Part shown: positions 1 through 6,919 of the stretch, piece after piece
Layout: every line of letters starts with the position of its first letter
Numbering within the stretch: position 1 is the first letter of the stretch
Source of the DNA: Deltaproteobacteria bacterium
GTDB lineage: Bacteria; Desulfobacterota; Desulfobacteria; Desulfobacterales; ETH-SRB1
Direction of reading: 5' to 3'
Length of the DNA: 18,251 nt
NCBI GenBank assembly: GCA_019309665.1
Contig: JAFDFV010000065.1
Span: forward strand, 1-18,251
Position numbers and translations under genes: made by a program
The notes under the pieces: model-generated
Told to the model about the DNA's origin: nothing
Databases searched by the model: none
The model's input: only the letters and a program-made list of their open reading frames with translations

Positions 1-1022
1 CATCTATATGCATAAGATACTGGCCGGTGTTAATTAATGGTTGCTCAAAATCAAAATATTCGGTTTTCGCAGTTAGAAGTTCAGACAGATTTTCAGGAAG
101 CAACCGTCTGATAAGACGAAAATATTCATAGTCGTTGATCGTGTTGTCCCAGGTAAAGCGCCAGACCAGTTCAAGGAGATGGAAAATTGCACGGTCCGAA
201 TCATCAGGACAAATTAATTCGGCGATACTTCTGAGTTGGCCGGCTGCATCTTTAAAACGCTTTTTTTTCAGATGTTCGAGAACCTCGGCAACTCTTTTTT
301 CAGTATTTACCGGACCTTCCCACAGGCAAGCAAGGTCGGCAGAATTTTTTTTCAGCTTTTTCACCACCCTGTAAATGGGAAATTCTTCTGGAATCATGGA
401 AAGCGCTCGCTGCATTCCGGAATCATCTTCATTATAAAAACATACCATAGCAAGACAGAATAAGCGTGCCGGAGCAAAAGGAGAAATTCTCGATACAGGC
501 TTCAGGCAGGCCAAAGCAGTTTCCCAATCATTTTTTCAGGGGCACCCTCTCATCAAGGTTGTCCAGCATGTCCCATTGACGATAAATAAGGAGTTGTCCT
601 GCAAGATACTGCTCTATGGCACTGGAACGGCTATTTTCCCCGATATACCTGTTATAGGCGCTTATAAAGTCTTCAATGGAAGCGCATTTCATAAAGGCAA
701 TCAGATCCATGTCGGAAAGCTTGTCGTACGCTGGCATAAAGGTAGCGGCCTGGCAATGAATTGAATTTGCTTCCACATTCATCCCCTTCTGCCTAAGCTG
801 GGATTCCCGCAGAAGATAGGCCCTGAACAGCATGGGATTTATGTCGTCTGTCGGAGCGCCCTTTTTAATTGCCAGTTTTAACGACGAAATCGCATCTCTG
901 GCTCTTCCAGCCTCAAGAAACTGTTTGCCATGATTTATAAGCTGAGGCAAAGACACATTTTTAATATTCAGGTGCGACTTTTTCTTGCGAGCTTTTTTCT
1001 GTTTTTTCTTTTTCGAAGCCAT
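1..1022 (-). pseudogene. Lysine-rich, TPR-like helical protein; frame-disrupted, partial at left edge
   Basis: I do not recognise a named family. The first part (1022 to 528) starts with a very basic stretch (MASKKKKQKKARKKK), then helical repeat-like sequence (QLINHGKQFLEAGRARDAI) typical of tetratricopeptide-type proteins. That frame stops at a TGA (528-530) straight after an A6 run. The +1 frame continues from 529 (DWETALACLKPV) without a stop for about 176 codons to the window edge, with the same composition, so both parts are one gene with a one-base lesion at the A6/TGA. The ATG at 1022 is preferred over the in-frame TTG at 1040; neither has a clear ribosome binding site. The protein is at least 345 residues. 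Possible explanations are a real frameshift, a homopolymer sequencing error or, less likely, +1 recoding. No membrane segment or signal peptide is visible, so a cytoplasmic location is inferred. Confidence 0.6.
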
Positions 1023-1040
1023 AAATTTTTCGTGTATCAA

Positions 1041-1498
1041 GCACTGCCAATCCAGGTTACACCTAAATCCTGCAAATGTCGAATTTGCCTTTTTAATCTC
1101 ATCCCAATCAATTATCTCAACTATAGACTTTCAGATAATTAACACAAGGATAGAAGGAGAAAGGCATATTAGTTATACGTCGACGACTGATAACGCAGTG
1201 AAATTATTTATCTGAAAGGCTATAACTAACCGAATACGTTCAAGGGGCTTAAGCTCAGCAGCTTTTATTTGCCCACAAAAAATAAATATTACTATACTCT
1301 TTTCTGCTTCCAAACTCAAGGAACTTTTTGAAAAAAAGCGCTATTATCCATAAATCCCCAATGGATTAAAAACAATATTTACAATATATTACGGCATTTT
1401 ATTATAGCTTTCACAAGAAATGGTTTACAGTTGTCCTACAATGACATAAAGATTAAGGCAGTAAGTTTCTTAAAAAATATTAACCAGGGAGTAATGTT
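1041..1498. other. Intergenic region with no recognised gene
   Basis: AT-rich spacer between the 5' end of the minus-strand lysine-rich gene and the small plus-strand selenoprotein candidate. Short open frames here are shadows of the neighbouring gene or lack coding character. A weak sigma-70-like promoter may lie at 1424-1452 (TTTACA, 17-nt spacer, TAAAGA). The -35 is good and the -10 is poor, so this is only a suggestion. Confidence 0.4.
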
Positions 1499-1660
1499 AT
1501 GCGACCAATAGTTATTTTTCTGATAATTGTGGCAATATGGTTTTTCTTGCAGGCTTATATCCTGCCCAAAATGGGAATTTCAACCTGACTGCGAAAATCT
1601 TGTCAGGTGACAAGCGACAAGGACAACAAAAAACAGCTTGAGACAAAAGAAAAAAATTAG
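1499..1660 (+). CDS. Candidate selenocysteine-containing single-pass membrane microprotein (53 aa)
   Basis: ATG at 1499 follows a good Shine-Dalgarno (AGGGAG, 1486-1491, 7-nt spacing). Residues 3-22 form one hydrophobic membrane helix (PIVIFLIIVAIWFFLQAYIL), followed by LPKMGIST and an in-frame TGA at 1586-1588 (codon 30). The frame stays open for 23 more hydrophilic, lysine-rich codons to TAG at 1658-1660, giving U30-x4-C35 just after the helix. A hairpin with a 6-bp stem and AGGT loop starts 11 nt after the TGA and fits the bacterial SECIS pattern. The TAG overlaps the stop codon of the convergent Fe-S gene (1657-1659), so the extended frame ends exactly where a gene end is expected. I infer a membrane-anchored thiol/selenol redox protein; family and partner are unknown. 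The alternative is a 29-residue peptide ending at the TGA with chance open frame after it. Confidence 0.6.
1589..1614 (+). promoter_or_regulatory. Candidate bacterial SECIS element of the microprotein
   Basis: Stem CTTGTC (1599-1604) pairs perfectly with GACAAG (1609-1614) around the loop AGGT (1605-1608). The loop begins 16 nt after the UGA and has G among its first two bases. Known bacterial SECIS elements place a G-containing apical loop about 16-37 nt after the UGA, and the E. coli fdhF loop also begins AGGU. A competing 6-bp hairpin (1584-1589 with 1602-1607) would exclude this fold. Confidence 0.6.
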
Positions 1661-2967
1661 TTAGAGGTATTATTTTTTAAAGATTCAGCATAAATCATGA
1701 CCGGATGTTTGATAACAATCGGATCTCCTGATTTTGAAAGCATGTCGGCAATCTGAATCATACAGGCAGGGCACCCGGTGGCCACCACAGAACAACCTGT
1801 TGATTTAATATTATCGCGTTTACGCTTTCCAATTTTAGCCGAAAGGTCATAATACTGCAAATTAAAGCTTCCTCCTAATCCACAACACCAGTCGGATTCG
1901 GGCATTTCTCTAAGAAGGTACTTTGAATTCGCTTTAATGAGCGCTCTTGGTTCGGTTGATACTCCTAAAGATTTTGATAGATGGCACGGATCATGATAGG
2001 TTATAATCTTCTTTTCATTTATGTGACAATTTTCATTTTTAAGCCCAATTTTTGATACTAAAAACTGATTAATATCCAGTGTCTTTTCAGCAAGTGCTTC
2101 AACTCTGGACCTGATCCCGGCGGACTGATTTTTTGTCATTGCAGGCCATATTTTTTTTATCATGAAAGTACAGGTGGCACATGCAGTAACCAGATAGTCA
2201 AACTCTATGATATCAAGCAGTTCCAGGTTATGACACACCAGCCGGCCAAACGTAACCGTGTCTCCGGATGAAACAGCAGGAGCGCCGCAACATCCTTGTC
2301 TTTTCGGTATAAATATACCAACTTCGTGATAATTAAGCACGTCGATAACTGCTTCAGCAACCTGGGGGAAGATCTTATCGATCAGGCAACCGACAAAAAA
2401 AGCCACCTTTAACCCGGATTTGCCGGGATATGAATTTAGAGCCGGGACCATGCGGTGAAACGGTACAGGTGCAAGGAGTTTAAAATGCCTGTCCTGTATT
2501 AAAGGTGACACAAAGCGTGCACATGAAGTGCCCAAATTTTTACTGGCCGGTTTTGTAAAAATTTTTTGGATTCTCGGCAAGAATTCCAGCAACATGTCAA
2601 AAGTATAAGGATGGGCCAGCATAATCCTTAAAATTGTTTTTTTTGCCGGAGATAGACCAATGAATTGTGTAAGGATTGCACGAGCTTTAATAAAAATTTC
2701 CAGCACGTTTACTCCGCTTGGGCAGTTAGCCGCACACGACCCGCAAAGAAGACAGCGACTGAGACGTTCATAAACTCCCTTTGGATCCTTAAACATTTGC
2801 TCAGCAAGACCTTCGAGCAAGGCCAGTTTTCCACGCGCGACATCAGCTTCAATGCCGGTCAGATCAAAAAGAGGACATACAGCCTGACACATCCCGCATC
2901 GAGTGCAAGTCTTTAGCTGATGTTCCAATTCCCTCATAAGAAGGGCAAGCTCTTTCATACTGGACAT
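1657..2967 (-). CDS. GlcF/LldE-type (Fe-S)-binding oxidoreductase subunit
   Basis: 436-residue protein of the glycolate oxidase iron-sulfur subunit type. Two [4Fe-4S] motifs lie near the N-terminus (CTRCGMCQAVCP about residues 21-32, CLLCGSCAANCP about 72-83). Two cysteine-rich CCG domains follow: FFVGCLIDK with QGCCGAP, and YHDPCHL with DWCCGLGG and a final TGCPAC. Such proteins pass electrons from a flavoprotein dehydrogenase (GlcD, lactate or other 2-hydroxyacid type) towards the quinone pool or a membrane carrier; here the flavoprotein partner is not adjacent, so the substrate is open. The length is normal for the family and all motif cysteines are cysteine, not UGA. ATG at 2967 has no strong ribosome binding site and an in-frame ATG at 2958 is possible. 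The 3' end overlaps the small selenoprotein candidate by stop codons only. Confidence 0.85.
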   Translation of the reverse strand: MSSMKELALLMRELEHQLKTCTRCGMCQAVCPLFDLTGIEADVARGKLALLEGLAEQMFKDPKGVYERLSRCLLCGSCAANCPSGVNVLEIFIKARAILTQFIGLSPAKKTILRIMLAHPYTFDMLLEFLPRIQKIFTKPASKNLGTSCARFVSPLIQDRHFKLLAPVPFHRMVPALNSYPGKSGLKVAFFVGCLIDKIFPQVAEAVIDVLNYHEVGIFIPKRQGCCGAPAVSSGDTVTFGRLVCHNLELLDIIEFDYLVTACATCTFMIKKIWPAMTKNQSAGIRSRVEALAEKTLDINQFLVSKIGLKNENCHINEKKIITYHDPCHLSKSLGVSTEPRALIKANSKYLLREMPESDWCCGLGGSFNLQYYDLSAKIGKRKRDNIKSTGCSVVATGCPACMIQIADMLSKSGDPIVIKHPVMIYAESLKNNTSN

Positions 2968-2984
2968 ATATGACTCATAAACTT

Positions 2985-3052
2985 AAGTGCCTAAAGTATA
3001 TTAAAGTGCCTAAGGAATGCGCCTTTGGCGCTACCAAAACTTTAGGCACTTT
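2985..3052. repeat. Inverted/direct repeat cluster built on AAGTGCCTAAAG
   Basis: AAGTGCCTAAAG at 2985-2996 has a perfect inverted copy at 3040-3051 (CTTTAGGCACTT) and a near-identical direct copy at 3003-3014. The cluster lies in the divergent promoter region between the GlcF-like and TraB genes. It could form two alternative hairpins. It may be a mobile palindromic repeat or an operator-like site; neither can be decided here. Confidence 0.65.
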
Positions 3053-3121
3053 ATTTCCTATAGCACAATTATAATTTTGTTTCATCTTGCATTAACATGA
3101 CAGATATAATATTTTATTTTT

Positions 3122-3135
3122 CTGCCTGCAGGCAG
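3122..3135. repeat. Perfect 14-bp palindrome upstream of TraB gene
   Basis: CTGCCTGCAGGCAG is fully self-complementary and lies about 40 bp upstream of the TraB start, in the likely promoter/leader. It could be a regulator site or a short dispersed palindrome. Confidence 0.45.
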
Positions 3136-3174
3136 GTCTTATATCCTGATTAAAAAATATAAGGAAAATATTTG

Positions 3175-4341
3175 ATGGAAATTAACAACGACGAGGCAGT
3201 ACATCGCCTTAATTTTGAAGATAAAGAAATAATACTTTTAGGAACAGCCCATATATCCAGGGAAAGCGTGGATTTGGTCAGCTCGGTTATCGAGGAGGAA
3301 AAACCGGACTGCGTCTGCATCGAGCTTTGCCAATCCAGATACCAGGCTATCAGTCAAAAGGATAAATGGCAACAGATGGATATAATAAAGGTAATTAAGG
3401 ATAAAAAAGCATTTCTCCTCCTTTCCAACCTTCTTCTTGCCTCATTTCAAAAACGAATTGCCAGGAAATTAAATTTAAAAGCCGGCGAGGAAATGTTAAA
3501 GGCTATTGAAAAAGGAAAAGCAATTGGAGCAAAAATACATCTTGCTGACAGAGAGATTCGTATTACCTTGTCAAGAACCTGGCGCATAATGGGTCTCTGG
3601 GATAAGCTAAAACTGCTGTTTCAGTTTATATTGTCGCTGGGAGGAGTTGATGAAATCAGCGAAGAAGAAATTGAAAAAATGAAGCAGCAAGATGCCCTTC
3701 AGCTTATTCTTGCAGATATTGAAAAATCGCTTCCAGTGCTGAGAAATATACTTATAGACGAAAGGGACCAATATCTTGCATATAAGATAAGGACGGCTCC
3801 TGGGAAAAAAATAGTAGCTGTTGTCGGCGCGGGACATGTGTCGGGCATAAAGAAGTACTGGAATACCGACACAGATATAAATGGCCTTGAGGAAATTCCG
3901 CCCAAAAGTCTGGCCTCCGGTCTTTTTAAATGGGTTATTCCTTTTGGCATATTGTTGCTTTTTATCTTCGGCTTTTTCTGGGGAGGATATGATACAGGAA
4001 CTCACATGATAACGTGGTGGGTTTTAGCAAACGGGGTTTTGGCTGGATTAGGAGCCATAATAGCTCTGGCCCATCCTTTTACAGTGCTGGCTTCCATTCT
4101 GGCAGCGCCTTTAACTTCTTTAAATCCAATGATTGCCGCAGGCTGGGTTTCCGGGCTTGTGGAAACTGTTTCAAGAAAACCAAAAGTTAAAGATTTTGAA
4201 AGTCTTCCGGAAGATATACTTTCTGTAAAGGGTTTCTGGAGAAACAAAGTAACCCGTATTCTTCTAGTGGTAATATTTACAAATCTCGGCAGCACTTTGG
4301 GCACTTTTGTTGCCATACCATTAATGCTAAAAGTGTTGTGA
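3175..4341 (+). CDS. TraB-family membrane protein
   Basis: 388-residue protein of the TraB/PrgY family (distantly related to GumN/TIKI metalloprotease-like proteins). Family motifs are the N-terminal GTAHIS (residues 23-28), ELCQSRY near residue 50, a central RDQYLAYKI, and GAGHV (218-222). A hydrophobic C-terminal part holds several membrane helices (WVIPFGILLLFIFGFFW; ITWWVLANGVLAGLGAIIAL; the C-terminal ILLVVIFTNLGSTLG), so the catalytic-like domain is N-terminal and anchored in the inner membrane. The prototype PrgY reduces pheromone activity in Enterococcus; the role in proteobacteria is not established. ATG at 3175 is preferred because AAGGA (3161-3165) sits 9 nt upstream; an in-frame TTG at 3172 is less likely. 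The 3' end overlaps convergent purN by 15 bp. Confidence 0.85.
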   Translation: MEINNDEAVHRLNFEDKEIILLGTAHISRESVDLVSSVIEEEKPDCVCIELCQSRYQAISQKDKWQQMDIIKVIKDKKAFLLLSNLLLASFQKRIARKLNLKAGEEMLKAIEKGKAIGAKIHLADREIRITLSRTWRIMGLWDKLKLLFQFILSLGGVDEISEEEIEKMKQQDALQLILADIEKSLPVLRNILIDERDQYLAYKIRTAPGKKIVAVVGAGHVSGIKKYWNTDTDINGLEEIPPKSLASGLFKWVIPFGILLLFIFGFFWGGYDTGTHMITWWVLANGVLAGLGAIIALAHPFTVLASILAAPLTSLNPMIAAGWVSGLVETVSRKPKVKDFESLPEDILSVKGFWRNKVTRILLVVIFTNLGSTLGTFVAIPLMLKVL

Positions 4342-5130
4342 CAAAATTTTAACCACATTTCTTTCTATCTTTTTGCCGTTTTTCAAATCGTATGACATTC
4401 TGACGGTTTTCAGGCGTCCCCCGGCAAACAGATCCACACATTCCGAATACAACTCCCACTCAAGCTTTAAACCTTTTTCTTTAATACTTTCCAAAGTATC
4501 ATCACCTGTTATCTGAAATGCTTTCTGGCCTATAATAGGTCCTGAATCTTCTCCGTAATCAATAAAGTGTACTGTACATCCACCAACCTTGCATCCATAC
4601 CTGAAAGTATCTCCATATCCATCAACGCCCGGAAACGAGGGCAGTAAAGCAGGATGGATATTCATTATACGAGGATTTGTACGATCAGGATTTATTTTGT
4701 CAATAAAATAAGGGGTTAAATTTCTCATAAAACCGGCCAGTACAAGGAGGTCGAAGGGATAGGGCTTTATTTTGTCAATCAGCTTTGCCTCGGCAACAGC
4801 TCTTGTTGTAAAAAAAGATCTAATTTTTTCTGGAGGAGTATTTGATGAAAAAATGTGCTGCTTTGAAAGCACATCATCCAGATCAAAATCATCTGGAAGT
4901 AAAACCTTGCTCGGATCCTTTTTGCAGTTCTGAATTATCGACTTATAATCCACAACAAATGTAGTTATTCCGTGTTTCTTGCTTTTCTCAAGGCCAAATG
5001 CGTCAGGATTGTCGGATCCTACAAATGTTATATCCCCGTTTATCTTTCCTGATTCACAAGAATCAATGATTGCCTGTAAATTTGTTCCGCCTCCGGATAT
5101 AAGTGCGCCTATACGGATCTTCTTATCCAT
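4327..5130 (-). CDS. purN: Phosphoribosylglycinamide formyltransferase (PurN)
   Basis: Cytoplasmic purine-synthesis enzyme that transfers a formyl group from 10-formyl-THF to GAR. The N-terminal phosphate-binding motif ISGGGTNLQAI lies at residues 11-21. The catalytic region MNIHPALLPSFPG carries the conserved Asn and His, and FIDYGEDSGPII the catalytic Asp. At 267 residues it is longer than the usual 190-220; the excess is a charged insertion at about residues 55-105, before AEAKLIDKIKPYPFDLLVLAGF. The start is decided by the ribosome binding site: GGAGGA lies just upstream of the ATG at 5130, while the in-frame ATG at 5145 contains that site within its own codons. It is probably co-transcribed with the FmdB-like gene upstream (27-nt gap). 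Confidence 0.9.
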   Translation of the reverse strand: MDKKIRIGALISGGGTNLQAIIDSCESGKINGDITFVGSDNPDAFGLEKSKKHGITTFVVDYKSIIQNCKKDPSKVLLPDDFDLDDVLSKQHIFSSNTPPEKIRSFFTTRAVAEAKLIDKIKPYPFDLLVLAGFMRNLTPYFIDKINPDRTNPRIMNIHPALLPSFPGVDGYGDTFRYGCKVGGCTVHFIDYGEDSGPIIGQKAFQITGDDTLESIKEKGLKLEWELYSECVDLFAGGRLKTVRMSYDLKNGKKIERNVVKILSQHF

Positions 5131-5157
5131 TTTAGAATCCTCCATGATAAAATCTGG

Positions 5158-5472
5158 CTAGTCGCTGATTGTTTTCTTAAAATTCGGCAATGTCTCAGGT
5201 TTGTCTCTTAGCACAACTTTACTATCACCATCACGAGCAGTAACGTTTTCATAAACACCATCATCACGCCTTACAAGCTTGGTGAAACCATGATCGCGCA
5301 GTTCTCTGTCAGATTTAGGGGTGCTTATATTAGTGCGAGAAATAAGTTTTCGCACTGAACCGGCACAATTAGGGCAGCTATTCAGCGCTTCATCCTGGAT
5401 TGACTGTTTTACTTCAAACACCTTGCCAAGCAAACAAGGTTTATCTATGTGTTCGTATTCGTAAATTGGCAT
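5158..5472 (-). CDS. FmdB-like small zinc-ribbon protein, degenerate first half-site
   Basis: 104-residue protein beginning MPIYEYEH, the N-terminal signature of FmdB-family zinc-ribbon proteins. The family normally has two CxxC pairs. The second is present (SCPNC, about residue 32) but the first is reduced to one cysteine (DKPCLLGKVFEV), so zinc binding by the usual four cysteines is doubtful. The C-terminal half is hydrophilic with no known domain. It lies upstream of purN on the same strand. The start codon is odd: the ATG at 5472 shares its bases with the edge of a dispersed repeat (from 5471), and no Shine-Dalgarno is visible in the repeat. The repeat may have replaced the original leader. 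Function unknown; some FmdB-like proteins are described as putative regulators. Confidence 0.75.
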   Translation of the reverse strand: MPIYEYEHIDKPCLLGKVFEVKQSIQDEALNSCPNCAGSVRKLISRTNISTPKSDRELRDHGFTKLVRRDDGVYENVTARDGDSKVVLRDKPETLPNFKKTISD

Positions 5473-5584
5473 AATTAGTGGCTGAACGAAAACTCAAAAT
5501 ACCTGAAATTATGGTCAGTTGGATGCTATTCTCGTAACTTCTCAAATCGAAAATTTTTAGCAGTTAGCAATTAGCCTTTAGCTT
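5471..5584. repeat. Dispersed repeat, copy A
   Basis: Begins ATAATTAGTGGCTG and ends in a TTAGCNN heptamer tract. It is nearly identical, in the same orientation, to 10997-11093. This copy has about 10 extra bases around 5533-5542. It begins inside the start codon of the FmdB-like gene. Confidence 0.85.
5557..5584. repeat. Heptamer tandem repeat (TTAGCNN)4
   Basis: Four consecutive seven-base units with constant TTAGC and two variable bases (AG, AA, CT, TT). The same unit recurs at 11073-11164 and 16331-16358. It resembles in form the short tandem heptamers described in cyanobacteria. Confidence 0.7.
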
Positions 5585-5604
5585 AAAAAGCTGATTATAT
5601 CTGA

Positions 5605-5636
5605 TTTTTGGGAGGGTATCGTAGCCCTCCCAAAAA
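5605..5636. repeat. Perfect 12-bp stem hairpin, not a classical terminator
   Basis: TTTTTGGGAGGG (5605-5616) and CCCTCCCAAAAA (5625-5636) flank an 8-base loop. The T-run is on the 5' side on both strands, so no U-tract follows the GC stem as an intrinsic terminator would need. The role is unknown. Confidence 0.6.
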
Positions 5637-5669
5637 AGCCGAAATCAACTTATGCAACCAGTTATCATG

Positions 5670-5741
5670 ATATTTAGGAACTGGGACGAAATAACTTCCC
5701 CAACTATGCATCACAGCTTCAGGCCACGTTCCTAAGCATAT
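5670..5741. repeat. Short inverted-repeat element
   Basis: ATATTTAGGAAC (5670-5681) is matched, with small differences, by GTTCCTAAGCATAT (5728-5741) on the opposite strand. The span is 72 bp without an ORF. It is probably a palindromic dispersed repeat. Confidence 0.5.
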
Positions 5742-5769
5742 ATAAGGAGAGATGCCATCAAACGACCAT

Positions 5770-5806
5770 AAAAAAGGGTTACAGATTATACAGTCCGCAA
5801 CCCTTT
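5770..5806 (-). terminator. Intrinsic terminator of tRNA-Val
   Basis: On the minus strand AAAGGGTT (5806-5799) pairs with AACCCTTT (5780-5773) and runs into a T6 tract (5775-5770), starting 8 nt after the tRNA CCA end. Confidence 0.8.
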
Positions 5807-5813
5807 ATGTTTC

Positions 5814-5888
5814 TGGTAGGCACGGACAGATTTGAACTGTCGACTTCTACCGTGTCAAGGTAGCGCTCTCCCCCTGAGCTACGCGCCT
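5814..5888 (-). tRNA. tRNA-Val(GAC), CCA encoded
   Basis: The minus strand folds as a complete cloverleaf. The acceptor AGGCGCG pairs with CGTGCCT (one G-U), the D arm is GCTC/GAGC, the anticodon stem CTACC/GGTAG has loop TTGACAC (anticodon GAC, valine), and the T arm is GACAG/CTGTC with loop TTCAAAT. The 3' CCA is encoded (5814-5816). An inverted-repeat element starts only 4 bp upstream of the tRNA 5' end, so its promoter must lie in, or have been altered by, that element. Confidence 0.93.
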
Positions 5889-5892
5889 ATGA

Positions 5893-6163
5893 TTTGAGAC
5901 CTTTGCAAAACGCCCCCTTTTGCCCAATTTCAGCGTCAGGCTCAAATTTTAAGCCTCGAAATACTCAATGTATTCCTACATTTAAAATTTTCGCCTTCCT
6001 TGAACTTGAACAAAATTGAGCATTTTTCAAAGGTCTCAATTTTAAATGCCGATAACATCATTTTTTTTTACTGTCAAGGGAAATGAAGCCCGCCATTAGA
6101 CCTTTGGAGGATAAACCTGATACCGAAGTTGGGCAAAAGGAGGCGTTTTGCAAAGATCTCAAA
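5893..6163. mobile_element. MITE-like element with 35-bp terminal inverted repeats
   Basis: The left end 5893-5927 (TTTGAGACCTTTGCAAAACG...) matches the reverse complement of 6129-6163 at about 33 of 35 positions. A third, shorter inverted copy lies inside (about 6010-6040). The 271 bp contain no ORF. It fills exactly the gap between the tRNA (ends 5888) and the phosphorylase stop codon (begins 6165). The non-coding interior and long terminal repeats point to a non-autonomous transposon relic. No clear target-site duplication was confirmed. Confidence 0.75.
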
Positions 6164-6164
6164 C

Positions 6165-6899
6165 CTAAAGTGTTGCACATAAACTCTTTATTACTTTGGC
6201 AACTATTTTACGGGTCTTTACGAACCGTTTTTCCCTGAAGCCGGGACTCCACTCACCTGTTGACAGTTCATCGGAAACGACAAGAATACTGCCTATTTCT
6301 ATCTTGCGAAATCTTCCGACTGTGAAGAGCGCAGAAAGCTCCATATCAACTGCCAGGGCGTCCTTTGCCTGATAATACTCAAGTTTCTCGCGTGTTTCTC
6401 TGTAAATGGCGTCAGTAGTCCAAACAAGGCCATCATGAAATTCGATCTTATTTTTATTAAAGATGTGCTTTATCTTTTCTACAATCAGAAAAGACGGCTT
6501 GCTTCTCAGGCCTTCATCCGCATTGTAATGCTTTGATGTGCCTTCATCAATTATTGAATCTGTTGGCACTACAATATCTCCTATCTTAACCTCCGGAGAA
6601 ATTGCTCCGCACATCCCGAAAAATATAATTTTACTTGCACCCCGGGCAATAAGTGTTTCTAAAAGCATCACGGCATAAGGAGCACCGATAAAAGGGCCTG
6701 CCACAGACAAACTTTGTTTGCCTGAATCCTCAACATATACTTTGCTCGTCAGGAGCCTGGTAAAATTATCTTCACTTATATTGAGCAGCCTGCAAAAAAA
6801 ACCGAGGTCCTTATCATCGGCCATTAAAACAGCAACCGGCCCCAGGTTTGGAGAGTTTTTTCTTTTTAAAGGCTTTATTATTGCATTATCGTAAGGCAT
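6165..6899 (-). CDS. Nucleoside phosphorylase (PNP/UDP family)
   Basis: 244-residue member of the PNP_UDP_1 family, which cleaves nucleosides with phosphate to base and ribose-1-phosphate. Visible motifs are the central GMCGAISPEVKIGDIVVP, the region EGTSKHY, and the C-terminal nucleoside-binding VDMELSALF followed by VVSDEL. The overall form is nearest to uridine phosphorylase-like proteins; purine substrates or a futalosine/MTA-type role cannot be excluded. The length is normal for the family. The start ATG at 6899 has no strong Shine-Dalgarno; the gene follows the 84-residue protein gene by 20 nt on the same strand, so translation may rely on the upstream gene. A transposon-like element abuts its stop codon, which gives the mRNA a structured 3' end. 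Confidence 0.85.
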   Translation of the reverse strand: MPYDNAIIKPLKRKNSPNLGPVAVLMADDKDLGFFCRLLNISEDNFTRLLTSKVYVEDSGKQSLSVAGPFIGAPYAVMLLETLIARGASKIIFFGMCGAISPEVKIGDIVVPTDSIIDEGTSKHYNADEGLRSKPSFLIVEKIKHIFNKNKIEFHDGLVWTTDAIYRETREKLEYYQAKDALAVDMELSALFTVGRFRKIEIGSILVVSDELSTGEWSPGFREKRFVKTRKIVAKVIKSLCATL

Positions 6900-6919
6900 T
6901 TTATCAGCTTAGAATAAAA

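Noticed and set aside
528..530. TGA in the lysine-rich gene as a third selenocysteine codon
   Set aside because: The same frame after the TGA runs only about 30 codons and looks non-coding, while the +1 frame is clearly coding for 176 codons. A frame lesion explains it better.
1584..1607. Intrinsic terminator after a 29-residue ORF
   Set aside because: The stem has no following T-run and contains the TGA itself. The frame beyond is open to a stop that overlaps the neighbouring gene's stop.
5605..5636. Intrinsic terminator
   Set aside because: The T-run precedes the GC stem on both strands, so no U-tract follows. The proper tRNA terminator is at 5770-5806.
5814..6163. Integrative element using tRNA-Val as attachment site
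   Set aside because: No duplicated tRNA 3' end and no integrase are seen. The adjacent element lies on the 5' side of the tRNA and has transposon-like inverted ends.
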